From Candidatus Ribeiella danica (GTDB lineage: Bacteria > Chloroflexota > Chloroflexia > Chloroflexales > Roseiflexaceae), in assembly GCA_016717335.1 (NCBI GenBank), contig JADKFS010000001.1:868001-932000 (forward strand): DNA of 64,000 nt. The letters are read 5' to 3'. Made by a program: the position numbers and the translations under genes. Under the pieces are notes generated by a model, which ran no database searches, was not told the origin of the DNA, and saw nothing but the letters and a program-made list of their open reading frames with translations. Positions 26,401-34,604 of this stretch are shown in pieces. Position 1 is the first letter of the stretch. Each line of letters begins with the position of its first letter.

Positions 26401-28828
26401 TAATCGTCGCGTAGCAGGGCGAATGACCGCCGCACACCAGCGCGGGGTCGGCGTAGGTGTTCGTGCCCCCCGGTGGAGTGACGTCCGCCGTCCAGGCGCC
26501 GCGCCCATGCGTGCCGGCGATCAAGGTGGTCGAGCCAGTGCTGTTACCGCCGCCCATCCACTGCAGATCGAACGTCGCTACGTTGGCGGGCCCGTCGCCA
26601 TTCTTTCCAGTCCCGACCGGCACGTTCCAGGTCGCGCCGGTATCTACACTCGCAAAGACGCCAATCTCGGTTCCCACGTACAGCCAGGCGGAGTTGGAAG
26701 GATTGATGGCCAGCGCGTAGACCGGCGCCTGGGGCAAATTGTTTGCGATGCTGCTCCAGGTTGCCCCGCCGTCTGCGGTGCGCAAGATGCGATTCGAGCC
26801 AAAGCCGGTAAAGCCCACGTAGACGATATTGCTGTTGTTCTTGTCGATGGCAATAGCGTCCACCCTGGTCCCGGGATTGATCGCAGCCGGGATATTGGTA
26901 TTCACTTGCGTCCAGGTGGTGCCTCCATCAGCCGTCATATCGATGCGGCTGTTGTTGTAGCCGACCCAGACAACGTTCGAGTTGCTGGGCGCAACCGCAA
27001 TCGCATAGATCGAGCTGCCGATCGAAGGTTTGAACGCCGCCCACTGTGGTCCGCCGGTTGGGCTGTTGTAGACATACGGCGTCCTGGCGTCATTGGTGAC
27101 CCAGAGCGACAAGTCGCCGACGTACAGCCGATTGGGGTTATTCGGGTCGAGCAGGATTGGCGCGATGAAGCTCCCCTGCCCGTTGCACGCGTCAGTAATC
27201 ACGTATGGCGCGCTGCGGCAGGCCCAGGCGCTGCCGTTGTAGTAGGTCCCCCAGATATCATCCACGTTCGCTCCGCCGTCGCTGGAGCGGCTCACTTTGC
27301 CGTAGATATACTCGTTATAGAGGTAGTTGGGGTTGGTTGGGTCGGCGGCGGACTTGCCGCCATCGCCGCCATTCGCGAAGGTCCACCCGTTGGGCGCGCC
27401 GGGCGTGTACGTCGTGACGCCGTTATCCTGTGCGCCGCCATACAGGACGCCGTTGCCGTTGCCGGCCACGCCGTAGAACTGCGTGATGCCCAGGTTGTTG
27501 TTCAAATACAGCCAACCCGTGTTGTAGTCGGCATTCGTCCCTGCCGTGGAGATGTCGCTGGTATAGTAGACACCGCCGTCGTTCCCATTGAGCAGGGCGG
27601 TGCTCGATCCGGGGATCGACACAAGCGCGTGGTGATCGGCGTGCGGGGAGGGTGGTGATTTCAGACCCCATGAGTAGCCCCAGTAGCTAATCTTGGTGAA
27701 CGTGCTCCCGCCGTCGTTGGACTTGTAGATGTCGAGTCCGGCGACCACGACGTTATTCGGATCGGCCGGGTTCACCCAGATCGTGTTGTCGTACCCGCCC
27801 TGGTTGCCCAGGTACGCCGTGCCGGTGTTCACGCGCGCGTAGCTGTGCCCGCCGTCGGTGCTCTTGTACACGTCGCCCGAGTTTTGATCGACGCTGGCAT
27901 AGACGACGGAAGGATTGCTCGGCGCGTACGCCAGCTCCACGCGCCCGGTGGCGGGCAGCCCGGTGGCGGCGGCCCAGGTACCCCCGCCATCTGTCGTATA
28001 CCACGAGAAGCCGCTGCCGCTGGCCGCGGCGTTATTGCCATTCGCCGGGTCGAACTTGACATCCTTCCAGCTGCCGGTCACTTGCCGCGTCCAGGTCGCT
28101 CCGCCGTCGGTGCTGCGATACAGGCCGGTGTTGGTGGCTGCCAGCAGGTTCGCGCCGTTGGGCGAGATCGCCAGCCGGTTGACGAAGTACCAACTGCTGT
28201 TGTTCGTGCTGGCGAGCTGCGTCCAAGTGTTGCCGCCATCGCTGCTCTTGAAGACGCCCGCGCCGCGCACGGCATCGGCATTGGCGAAACCCTCGCCCGT
28301 ACCGGCGTACATCACGTTGGCATTGGTCGGATCGACGATCAGGCTGCTGACCGCCAGGTTCGCCATGAAATCGTCGATCGGCGACCAGGTTGTGCTCGTC
28401 GAGCAGCAGTTGGTCGTCTTCCAGATGCCGCCGGAGACGCCGCCGACGAAGACCGTGCTGGCGCTGATCGGCAGAATCGCGCGGATGCGCCCGCCCACAT
28501 TGTCGGGGCCAGCATAGGTCCAGCTGGTGTTGTCAATACCTGCGATCGTGGGCGCGAGCGGGCCGCGGCTCAGCCGCTGCTGCGCCATAGCCTTGCGCTG
28601 GTTCAGGGCATTGATCAGTGTGCCGTCGGGAATCCTGCCGGTTTTGTCTTTCATCTGATCGAAGCGGTACTGGAAGTATTCCCGAATCTCTCCCTGTTCT
28701 TGCTCCTGCTCGTCCTGCTGGTTTTCTGCCCATAGCTCACGGTGCAAAAACGGGACGATCGACAGGCTCGCGACGACCAGCAGGGGCAGAATGATGCGGA
28801 GTTTGGATCGTTTGAGAAGCTTTGACAT
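23429..28828 (-). CDS. Giant secreted beta-propeller protein with mucin-like stalk
   Basis: 1799 residues from ATG 28828 (AGAGGGGAT site). Residues 1-35 form a signal peptide. Residues about 95-790 contain many BNR/VPS10-type blades (SSDGGNTWTQL, STDGGATWTR, TADGGTTWTQ). Residues 791-1113 look like a parallel beta-helix (YATITDALANVATGGTVTV) and a further beta domain. Residues about 1113-1570 are a stalk of repeats such as AVPPTNTPTNT and PVPPTDTPTATHT, roughly half Thr. A Cys-containing beta domain follows (CKKEGKCFVFEYLG), then a second Thr/Pro/Lys stalk (1708-1756) and a short amphipathic tail. It is probably a surface adhesin or glycan-binding protein, and the stalk is a dense candidate for O-glycosylation by neighbouring enzymes. 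No enzyme active site is apparent. Confidence 0.88.
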   Translation of the reverse strand: MSKLLKRSKLRIILPLLVVASLSIVPFLHRELWAENQQDEQEQEQGEIREYFQYRFDQMKDKTGRIPDGTLINALNQRKAMAQQRLSRGPLAPTIAGIDNTSWTYAGPDNVGGRIRAILPISASTVFVGGVSGGIWKTTNCCSTSTTWSPIDDFMANLAVSSLIVDPTNANVMYAGTGEGFANADAVRGAGVFKSSDGGNTWTQLASTNNSSWYFVNRLAISPNGANLLAATNTGLYRSTDGGATWTRQVTGSWKDVKFDPANGNNAAASGSGFSWYTTDGGGTWAAATGLPATGRVELAYAPSNPSVVYASVDQNSGDVYKSTDGGHSYARVNTGTAYLGNQGGYDNTIWVNPADPNNVVVAGLDIYKSNDGGSTFTKISYWGYSWGLKSPPSPHADHHALVSIPGSSTALLNGNDGGVYYTSDISTAGTNADYNTGWLYLNNNLGITQFYGVAGNGNGVLYGGAQDNGVTTYTPGAPNGWTFANGGDGGKSAADPTNPNYLYNEYIYGKVSRSSDGGANVDDIWGTYYNGSAWACRSAPYVITDACNGQGSFIAPILLDPNNPNRLYVGDLSLWVTNDARTPYVYNSPTGGPQWAAFKPSIGSSIYAIAVAPSNSNVVWVGYNNSRIDMTADGGTTWTQVNTNIPAAINPGTRVDAIAIDKNNSNIVYVGFTGFGSNRILRTADGGATWSSIANNLPQAPVYALAINPSNSAWLYVGTEIGVFASVDTGATWNVPVGTGKNGDGPANVATFDLQWMGGGNSTGSTTLIAGTHGRGAWTADVTPPGGTNTYADPALVCGGHSPCYATITDALANVATGGTVTVYAGVYPESVAVNKKATVNVLGNITVNDLSQYAGTTWNSGNWAISVNNFSLFGGTWNASGSTLTVNGDWTGGGTFNASTGTVVFAKNGVVTVNAPAQAEATLSFCNVTINANTTVNVTDDFISAAAGGSCTQFTQNGKLRRAAPQQTVINFGAFTFKDARNRDAVVLQKQSGNSIWYTNITITSNTPPPATCGTSSFPGQAVLRQYDISSTGGTAPYGPYRMRLYFSASSPDESNGNTVAAPYNLAIYHCNGSSWEKYTGTAGSDANGVYIESTAATWSTGSLFAIGPNTPLVPTATPTNTAVPPTNTPTNTAVPPTNTPTNTAVPPTNTPTNTAVPPTNTPTNTAVPPTDTPTATHTPTATNTPTATHTPVPPTDTPTATNTPTHTPTATHTPVPPTDTPTATHTPTHTPVPPTDTPTATNTPTHTPTATHTPVPPTDTPTATHTPVPPTDTPTATHTPVPPTDTPTATHTPTATHTPVPPTDTPTATHTPTATHTPVPPTDTPTATHTPVPPTDTPTATHTPVPPTDTPTATHTPVPPTNTPTRTATSTPTATHTPVPPTDTPTATHTAVPPTNTPTRTATSTPTNTAVPPTSTPTATHTPVPPTDTPTATNTAVPPTNTPTRTATSTPTNTAVPPTSTPTNTAVPPTDTPTNTAVPPTSTPTNTAVPPTSTPTNTAVPPTSTPTRTAVPPTSTPTRTAVPPTSTPTNTAVPPTSTPTRTAVPPTSTPTRTAVPPTSTPTSTPTPSSLTCKKEGKCFVFEYLGYSTDSNGRTTISFRVTNKCSQALSYIAIGTGGFTRIAPANDSTYAGSLGGYKVSWTNTSGNPGFTSVKFQPTFGTFKSGASDVFGVVVRNFNPSKTIQVAGKAGSLSQEKFSVLLSQTTCAPTPTATRTPTATAKPTATAKPTATRTPTATAKPTATAKPTVKPLATRTPTAIPKKVLTQVNADASVTTTDMSISDILLAPVRWLGSWLGL

Positions 28829-28869
28829 AGAGATCCCCTCTTGCTGACGGAGACGCGCTGACCATCGGG

Positions 28870-29376
28870 CTATGGCACGACCTTGATTGGAAATACCAGG
28901 CGAACGATATTCGGCGGGCACGGCGTGCCGCCGGGGCACGGCGGCGCGATGCTTTCCAGGGCGATCTCGGCGCTGCCGGGCGCGATAGCGCGGAAAAACC
29001 AACCTTCCGGGCCTGGCCTGCCGATCTTTTCGGGCGGCGTGAGCGCGAGCAGAACCTCAGGCCGGTAATCGACGACCCATTCGAACGCCGGCTCATCCGG
29101 GATATTGATCACCTGCCCGACCTTGACGGTCACCTGGTCGACCTGGCCGGGAGTGAGGACGACGTCGGCGTGCGTCGCAGCTGGCGGCGGAGCCGCCGCG
29201 GTCGCGGCTGGCGCTGCGGCGACAGGCGCCGGGGCGGCGGTCGCGTTCGCCTCAGCGGGCGGCAGCGTGCCGGCGGCGGGGGTTCCGCAGGCCGCTGCAA
29301 TCAGAGCTACACAGGGCAGCCAAAACATCGCCAGGATGTGCATCCCTGTTGTTCCCAGGCGAGCGCGGCCGTTCAT
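28870..29376 (-). CDS. Lipoprotein with chagasin-like (I42) beta domain
   Basis: 168 residues from ATG 29376 (AAGGAT site). The signal ends with the lipobox LIAAAC, giving an N-terminal lipid-modified Cys at residue 30. An Ala/Pro/Thr linker is followed by about 100 residues (VNIPDEPAFEW-like start, GWFFRAIAPGSAEIAL, PNIVRLVFPIKVV) that recall chagasin-family protease inhibitors, though the match is by eye only. It would sit on the outer face of the cell membrane. It lies 41 bp upstream of the giant propeller gene, probably in the same transcript, and could protect the surface proteins from proteases. Confidence 0.7.
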   Translation of the reverse strand: MNGRARLGTTGMHILAMFWLPCVALIAAACGTPAAGTLPPAEANATAAPAPVAAAPAATAAAPPPAATHADVVLTPGQVDQVTVKVGQVINIPDEPAFEWVVDYRPEVLLALTPPEKIGRPGPEGWFFRAIAPGSAEIALESIAPPCPGGTPCPPNIVRLVFPIKVVP

Positions 29377-29519
29377 GGGCGCATCCTTACGGAGTGATGG
29401 CGATCATGACATGTATGGCAACGATAGCCGATGCTGCCGCCCTTACCTACAGCAAGGCGGTATATCTTTGACCTAGAACATGTATATAGGTGCATATAGA
29501 CCACATGGCTAAGCGCAGG

Positions 29520-29657
29520 CTAGTGGTCAACCACAGTGATTTTGCTGGGGAGGTTTGGAGGGGCGAAGCCCCTCCAAACCTCCCCAGGTGGGGGTGTGGG
29601 GGCGGCGAAGCCGCCCCCACACCCCACCCCCAGCAGGATCAGTGTGGCGAGCCACTA
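29520..29657. mobile_element. MITE-like element, copy 2 (138 bp)
   Basis: It has the same ends as the copy at 14137-14233 (CTAGTGGTCAACCACAGTGAT and its imperfect inverse). The interior carries two perfect hairpins with GAA loops: arms GGGGAGGTTTGGAGGGGC and GGGTGTGGGGGCGGC. No target-site duplication beyond TAG/CTAG is obvious. A further hairpin with 11-bp arms (29703-29713 with 29736-29746) follows. No gene was found in 29377-29784. Confidence 0.65.
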
Positions 29658-29784
29658 GTACAAGGTTCCGGACGTTCGTGTCGGGTTTGGGCTGCCACGA
29701 TCGGTTCTGCGGTGCTGCAGTTCCGTGGCCACAGAACCGCAGAACCAACTGGCGACAACCGGCACGCTTTTCTGGAAGGCTGTA

Positions 29785-30429
29785 CTAAGGAAGCAACTTA
29801 TGCTGCACGGCGAGCATGGCCGCCTCGGTGCGATTGCCGGCGCCGAGCTTGGAGAGAATATTACTGACATGGAGATGGGCTGTCCCGCGGCTGATGCCCA
29901 GCTCGGCGGCAAGCTCGTTGTTGGTCTTGCCGGCCACCAGCAGCGCAAGCACCTCGCGCTCGCGCCGCGTCAGATCGTGGCCCGGCCGCATGGGCTCAGC
30001 GACCCGCTGTGCTAGCGCCTGCACCGCGGCGGCGTCAAAGGTCGCGCGCCCGCAATAGGCCGCGCGAATCGCGGCGGCGAGCTGGTCGGCATAGACATCC
30101 TTGAGCAGGTAGCTGATCGCGCCGGCTCCAAGCGCCCGCGCCACCAGCGCCTCGTCGACGAAGCTGGTCAGCGCGATCACCTGGACATGCGGTAATGCCG
30201 CCCGTATGCGCGTCGTGGCGGTCGGGCCATCCATGTGCGGCATGGCGATGTCCATCAGAATGACATCGGGGCGGTGCTCGTGGCAGCGCTCGAGCGCCTG
30301 CGCGCCATCGGCGGCCTCGGCCACGACGGCGATATCCGGGTAGAGCGACAAGAACACCTTCAGCCCATCGCGCACCATCATATGGTCGTCGACGATCATC
30401 ACGCGGATTGGCTGCTGCTGCTGCTCCAT
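29785..30429 (-). CDS. NarL/LuxR-type response regulator
   Basis: 214 residues from ATG 30429 (AAGGGG site). The receiver domain has IRVMIVDDHMMVRDGL and phospho-Asp in VILMDIAMPHMDG. The C-terminal LuxR helix-turn-helix is LTRREREVLALLVAGKTNNELAAELGISRGTAHLHVSNIL. It is a DNA-binding transcription regulator, surely the partner of the histidine kinase gene just upstream on the same strand, with which it is separated by short tandem repeats. Target genes are unknown; the surface-protein locus next to it is a natural candidate. Confidence 0.92.
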   Translation of the reverse strand: MEQQQQPIRVMIVDDHMMVRDGLKVFLSLYPDIAVVAEAADGAQALERCHEHRPDVILMDIAMPHMDGPTATTRIRAALPHVQVIALTSFVDEALVARALGAGAISYLLKDVYADQLAAAIRAAYCGRATFDAAAVQALAQRVAEPMRPGHDLTRREREVLALLVAGKTNNELAAELGISRGTAHLHVSNILSKLGAGNRTEAAMLAVQHKLLP

Positions 30430-30458
30430 TGCATTACCCCTTCTTGCGGTAGACGCCG

Positions 30459-30600
30459 AACGATGAACGACGAACGACGAACGACGAACGACGAACGACG
30501 AACGATGAACCCTGAACCAAAGACCAAAGACCAAAGACCAAAGACCAAATTCATGAGTCACGCGGTCACCCGGTCACCCGCTCACACCGCTCACCCGCTC
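30459..30600. repeat. 7- and 8-bp short tandem repeats
   Basis: AACGACG-type heptamers (30459-30507), AAGACCA heptamers (30518-30547) and GTCACCCG octamers (30564-30600) follow one another. The octamers run into the end of the histidine kinase gene and supply its last codons and stop. Similar 8-mers occur on the other strand at 61798-61866. Confidence 0.8.
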
Positions 30601-33293
30601 ACGCCGGGCTCGGGCCAGCTAACGGACACGGTCGTCCCGCGCCGGGGTGTGCTCTCGATCCGCAGCTCGGCGCCGATACCTGCGGCGCGCTCGGCCATGA
30701 TCCGCAGGCCCATGCGTTCGGCGGGGACCGCCGCCAAATCGAAGCCCCGGCCGTCATCGCACACGGACAGGAACAGCGCCCCGGCCTGGGCCTGAAACGT
30801 GACGCCGACCCGCGCGGCGCCGGCGTGCTTGGCGACATTGTTGAAGGCCTCCTGGGCGATCCGGTACAGCGCAATCTTCACGTCGGGCGGGATGCTCGCC
30901 TGGCCCTCGACGGTCAGCTCGACCGGGATGCGCGTATGGCCGGTCAGCACATCCCCGAGCTGTTTCAGCAGCGTGCCCAGGTCGGCCGCAGTGAGAGCCG
31001 CCGGCCGCAGCTCGAACAGCAGCGTGCGCATCTCGGCCAGCGCGCCACGCACCAGCAGGCGCAGCTTGGCCAGGTTGCGCGCGCCCTCGGCGGGGCTGCG
31101 CTGCCAGACGACCGGGAGCGCCTCGGTCAGCAGGCTCGCCGCATACAGCGTCTGGGTCACCGAGTCGTGCAGCTCGCGCGCCAGGCGCGTGCGCTCCTCG
31201 CTGGCGGCCAGCTCGCGCGCCTGCTCATAGCGGCGGGCGTTCTCCAAAGCGATTGCGGCGTGGGCGGCCAGCAGCTTCAGCGTCTCTTCGTCTTCGTCGG
31301 TGTACGCGCCTCTGCTGTAGCTTTGCACGAACAACATGCCCAGGACCTGCTCGCTGCCGCGCAGCAGCGCCGCCAGGCCGGACTGGGTATCCGGCTCGTC
31401 GCCAAACAGCTCGAAGGCGAAATGGGTCTGCTGAAAGGTGCTGAAATCGTCGATTCGCACGGATGCGTCGCGGCCCAGCAGGTAGCCGGCAAAGCTGTCG
31501 GCCAGCCGGGAGCGCCCGGCGGGCCAGCGGCCATCTTTATCGAACAGGTACACATAGTCGACTTCCTGATTGGCGACGTCATAGGTGGCGATGACGAGCG
31601 CATCGGCCGGCATCAGGCGGCCGGCCGCGCGGTGGATCTCGGCGTACACCTGCTCCGGGTCGAGGCTGGCCCGGCTGATCGCCTGGGCGGCCTGGTAGAG
31701 CGCGGTCAGCCGCTCGCGGCCGGCCAGCGCGCGCCGGTACAGGCGGTTGTTGTCGATCGCCGCGCTAATATCGCCCGCGATCGTCTCGGCCAGGCTGGCC
31801 TCGTCCGCGCCGAACACCCGCCCGGCCTGGTCTGCCGCGACCGCCATAACGCCGACGACCGTGTCGCGAATCGTCAGCGGGATATGCATCATGCTCTGCA
31901 CCTGATAGGTCGTGACGAACGCGCGGATCGGGGGCGGCAGCGGGAGCGCGTCCAGCGCCGAAAGGATCAGCGACTGGCCGCGGGGCAGTGCCAGATCGCT
32001 GAGCGGCATGCTGGTCAATATCGCGTCGAGCGACGCGGAGTCGAGCTGCCCGATGTCGCGCTCGAAGCCCACCAGCACGGGCTGCTCCGACGCGTGCCGG
32101 ATCGGGATAAAGATCAGGGTAAGCTTAGCCGCGAACAGCGCCGTCGCGATCTCGCTCATGTGCTGCAGCGCGGCGGTCAGGTCATCCATGCGTATGGCGA
32201 TATCGGCGATCTGCTTGAGGGCGGCCAGCTGCTCGACGCGGCGCTGCAGCGCCGCGCCCACCCGCTTGTGCTCGGTGATATCGCGCCAGACGATCAGCTG
32301 GCCGCTCTGGCGGCCGCGCCGGTCGGACAGCGGCGTGAGCCGTAGATCGAACACCCGCCGCGCCGCGCCCGTCCCCACGACCAGCTCTTCGGCGACCTCG
32401 GCTGTATCGCGGTAGCGCGCGAGCAGCTCAGTCTGGCGGGCGAAGACCTGCCTGGCAGGCCGGCCGATCACGTCCGCGGTTGTGCCGCCGAGCATCCGCC
32501 GGGCGGCCCGGTTGATGTCGACGACCTGCTGCTGCTCGTCCAGCACGAGCACGCCGTCGCTCATGCTGTCGATCACGATCTCGCGCGCGATCGGGGCCAG
32601 GTCGAGCAGGCGGAAGTGCGTGAGACTCCAGGCCACCGCCAGGCCGGCCAGGGTGAAGCCGAACGGCGTCAGGTCCAGGTGCGGCCAGGGGCTCAGGTTG
32701 GCGACGTACAGCGCGTTCCCGACCCACGGCGCGACAATGCCCACCACCAGGGCAGTCGCCTGGCCGCGGTAGCGCTGCCGCGAGCGGACGAGCGCGTCGG
32801 TGAGCAGCCCGGCGCCGGCAAGCAGGCACAGGTAGGAGTAGCCGATGTAGCCCCAGAACCAGGGCCCATGCGTGATCGCGAGCACCGAGGGCGTGTCGCC
32901 CTGGCTCAGGCCGATCGTGCGCCAGATCAGGTGATGCTGCTCGTTGGTCCAGGCCAGCAGCAGCGTGGCGAGCGGCATCAGCGCGAGCAGCAGGATGGTG
33001 CGACGGGTCAGCCACTGGTCGTGCCGCGTGTACTGCAGCGCCAGGGCAAGCCAGGCGACCGGCACGGCGCCGATGCCCAGGTACTGCGCCTTGGCCCAGA
33101 TCAGGCTGGTGGCGAGATCGGCGCTGCTCAGCTCGCCGGCGTAGCCCAGCGACCAGGTGCCCGCCGCGAGCGCCAGCACGGCAAGCGGGATGGCGCCTTG
33201 CACGCGCCGGCGCCGCCAGGCGAAGACGGCAATCGCGGCCGATAGCATCGCTGCGACGACCAGCGGGATGACAAATGCTGTCGAATGCCTCAT
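30591..33293 (-). CDS. Sensor histidine kinase: 7TM, PAS, two GAF, HisKA_3, HATPase
   Basis: 900 residues from ATG 33293 (AAGGTG site). Seven hydrophobic segments fill about the first 210 residues, like the HisKA 7TM sensor. A PAS domain follows (DSMSDGVLVLDEQQQVVDINRAARRM), then two GAF domains (ALKQIADIAIRMDD and LYQAAQAISRASLDPEQ starts). The dimerisation helix with the phospho-His is RLARELHDSVTQTLYAASLL, typical of HisKA_3/NarX kinases, and the ATPase domain has VKHAGAARV-type N box (NNVAKHAGA) and DDGRGFD. It autophosphorylates in response to an unknown membrane or intracellular signal and passes phosphate to the downstream NarL-type regulator. The last codons lie in an 8-bp tandem repeat. 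Confidence 0.92.
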   Translation of the reverse strand: MRHSTAFVIPLVVAAMLSAAIAVFAWRRRRVQGAIPLAVLALAAGTWSLGYAGELSSADLATSLIWAKAQYLGIGAVPVAWLALALQYTRHDQWLTRRTILLLALMPLATLLLAWTNEQHHLIWRTIGLSQGDTPSVLAITHGPWFWGYIGYSYLCLLAGAGLLTDALVRSRQRYRGQATALVVGIVAPWVGNALYVANLSPWPHLDLTPFGFTLAGLAVAWSLTHFRLLDLAPIAREIVIDSMSDGVLVLDEQQQVVDINRAARRMLGGTTADVIGRPARQVFARQTELLARYRDTAEVAEELVVGTGAARRVFDLRLTPLSDRRGRQSGQLIVWRDITEHKRVGAALQRRVEQLAALKQIADIAIRMDDLTAALQHMSEIATALFAAKLTLIFIPIRHASEQPVLVGFERDIGQLDSASLDAILTSMPLSDLALPRGQSLILSALDALPLPPPIRAFVTTYQVQSMMHIPLTIRDTVVGVMAVAADQAGRVFGADEASLAETIAGDISAAIDNNRLYRRALAGRERLTALYQAAQAISRASLDPEQVYAEIHRAAGRLMPADALVIATYDVANQEVDYVYLFDKDGRWPAGRSRLADSFAGYLLGRDASVRIDDFSTFQQTHFAFELFGDEPDTQSGLAALLRGSEQVLGMLFVQSYSRGAYTDEDEETLKLLAAHAAIALENARRYEQARELAASEERTRLARELHDSVTQTLYAASLLTEALPVVWQRSPAEGARNLAKLRLLVRGALAEMRTLLFELRPAALTAADLGTLLKQLGDVLTGHTRIPVELTVEGQASIPPDVKIALYRIAQEAFNNVAKHAGAARVGVTFQAQAGALFLSVCDDGRGFDLAAVPAERMGLRIMAERAAGIGAELRIESTPRRGTTVSVSWPEPGVSG

Positions 33294-33400
33294 CGGGACA
33301 CCTTAGACATGGTTTCGCTTGGCAGCGATCTGCTTTACAGTTGCGGGTGTGGGGCGGCTTCGCTGCCCCACACGGAAGTGTAAGGTTCGTCAGAACCATG

Positions 33401-33836
33401 CCTTAGGCATGGTTCAATCGAGCTTGACAGTGCATTGCCCCACAGGCGTAGGGGCGCGATCTATCGCGCCCGTACAGTGTCAAGTCGAAATCCCTAGAAT
33501 TGAACCATGCCTTAGGCATGGTTCAATCGAGCTTGACAGTGCATTGCCCCAAAGGCGTAGGGGCGCGATATATCGCGCCCGTACAGTGGCAAGTCGATAT
33601 CCCTAGAATTGAAACATGCCTTAGGCATGGTTCAATCGAGCTTGACAGTGCATTGCCCCACAGGCGTAGGGGCGCGATATATCGCGCCCGTACAGTGGCA
33701 AGTCGAAATCCCTAGAATTGAAACATGCCTTAGGCATGGTTCAATCGAGCTTGACAGTGCATTGCCCCAAAGGCGTAGGGGCGCGATATATCGCGCCCGT
33801 ACAGTGGCAAGTCGATATCCCTGGAATTGAAACATG
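33401..33836 (+). repeat. Four direct repeats of 109 bp
   Basis: Exact-period units start at 33401, 33510, 33619 and 33728 with CCTTAGGCATGGTTCAATCG. Each holds a self-complementary GGGCGCGATATATCGCGCCC (GATCTATC in the first unit) and ends AATTGAA. The hairpin CCATGCC-TTA-GGCATGG spans each junction, with CA changed in some units. Only a few bases differ between units. A partial inverted copy lies at 34605-34690. Short frames in the array shift with each unit and are not genes. Confidence 0.85.
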
Positions 33837-33943
33837 CCTTATGTGAAATGCGTGGAGCCAAGATCTGTAGCAGGGCAGCCGCAGGCTCCGCCCGAAGCCC
33901 TACTCTTTTCACGAGATGCCGAAACGCGTGGCGCAGCCGCGAG

Positions 33944-34165
33944 CTACCGGTCGGCGCCGTGCCGGGCAGCCGCATCATCGCAGTCCGGCGCGGGGCTATC
34001 GCCGAACTCGGCCTGCAAAAATGCCAGCAGCGCGCTCACGCTCGCAAACCTGCGCTGCTCGCCGGTCGCCGGGCTCTGAATCGATGCGATCCACACGGCC
34101 TGCCCGTCGTTCTGCACCTGCCAGAGCCGGAGCAGGTACGAGGCATAGGTACTCTTCGGCTGCAC
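33944..34165 (-). CDS. Small conserved-looking protein of unknown function
   Basis: 73 residues with a GTG start at 34165, preceded by AAAGGAG at 8 nt. The sequence YLLRLWQVQNDGQAVWIASIQSP followed by TGEQRRFASVSALLAFLQAEFG looks like a small beta-alpha domain that I believe is common, and unnamed, in Chloroflexota. There is no signal or membrane segment. It sits alone between the 109-bp repeat array and its inverted partial copy, so it could be cargo of a repeat-bounded segment. Confidence 0.65.
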   Translation of the reverse strand: MQPKSTYASYLLRLWQVQNDGQAVWIASIQSPATGEQRRFASVSALLAFLQAEFGDSPAPDCDDAAARHGADR

Positions 34166-34333
34166 GTTAGTTACTCCTTTCGGTGGTTCGACTGTAGCAG
34201 GCCCGCGTCACAAGATCGTCACAAGCGAAAGCGCAGGGCTGTAGCAGCGTGCAGTCGGCAGGAGCCAGCCGGCAGTACGACGGATGGCATTACAAAGGCA
34301 TCTCGTTCGTCCATAGTGGCTCAGTGGTGGCGC

Positions 34334-34580
34334 GACTGCCGGCGCCTGCTGCGCGACTGCCGGCGCCTGCCGCGTGACTGCCGGCGCCTGTCGCATGACT
34401 GCCGGCGCCTGTCGCGTGACTGCCGGCGCCTGCCGCGCGACTGCCGGCGCCTGCCGCGCGGCTGCCGGCGCCTGCCGCGCGACTGCCGGCGCCTGCCGCG
34501 CGACTGCCGGCGCCTGCCGCGCGACTGCCGGCGCCTGCCGCGCGACTGCCGGCGCCTGCCGCGTGACTGCCGGCGCCTGC
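34334..34580. repeat. Twelve 21-bp tandem repeats
   Basis: Twelve units are based on GACTGCCGGCGCCTGCCGCGC. They could encode QAPAVAR on the minus strand, resembling the heptads at the start of the protein at 13114-13977, but the open frame around them has no convincing start or conserved flank. They may be a remnant of a related gene. No other gene is seen in 34166-34860. Confidence 0.8.
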
Positions 34581-34604
34581 TGCTTCCCCGTACATCGAGC
34601 CCTT

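Noticed and set aside
33401..33836. CRISPR-like appearance of the 109-bp array
   Set aside because: The units follow each other directly with no distinct spacers and no cas gene is near.
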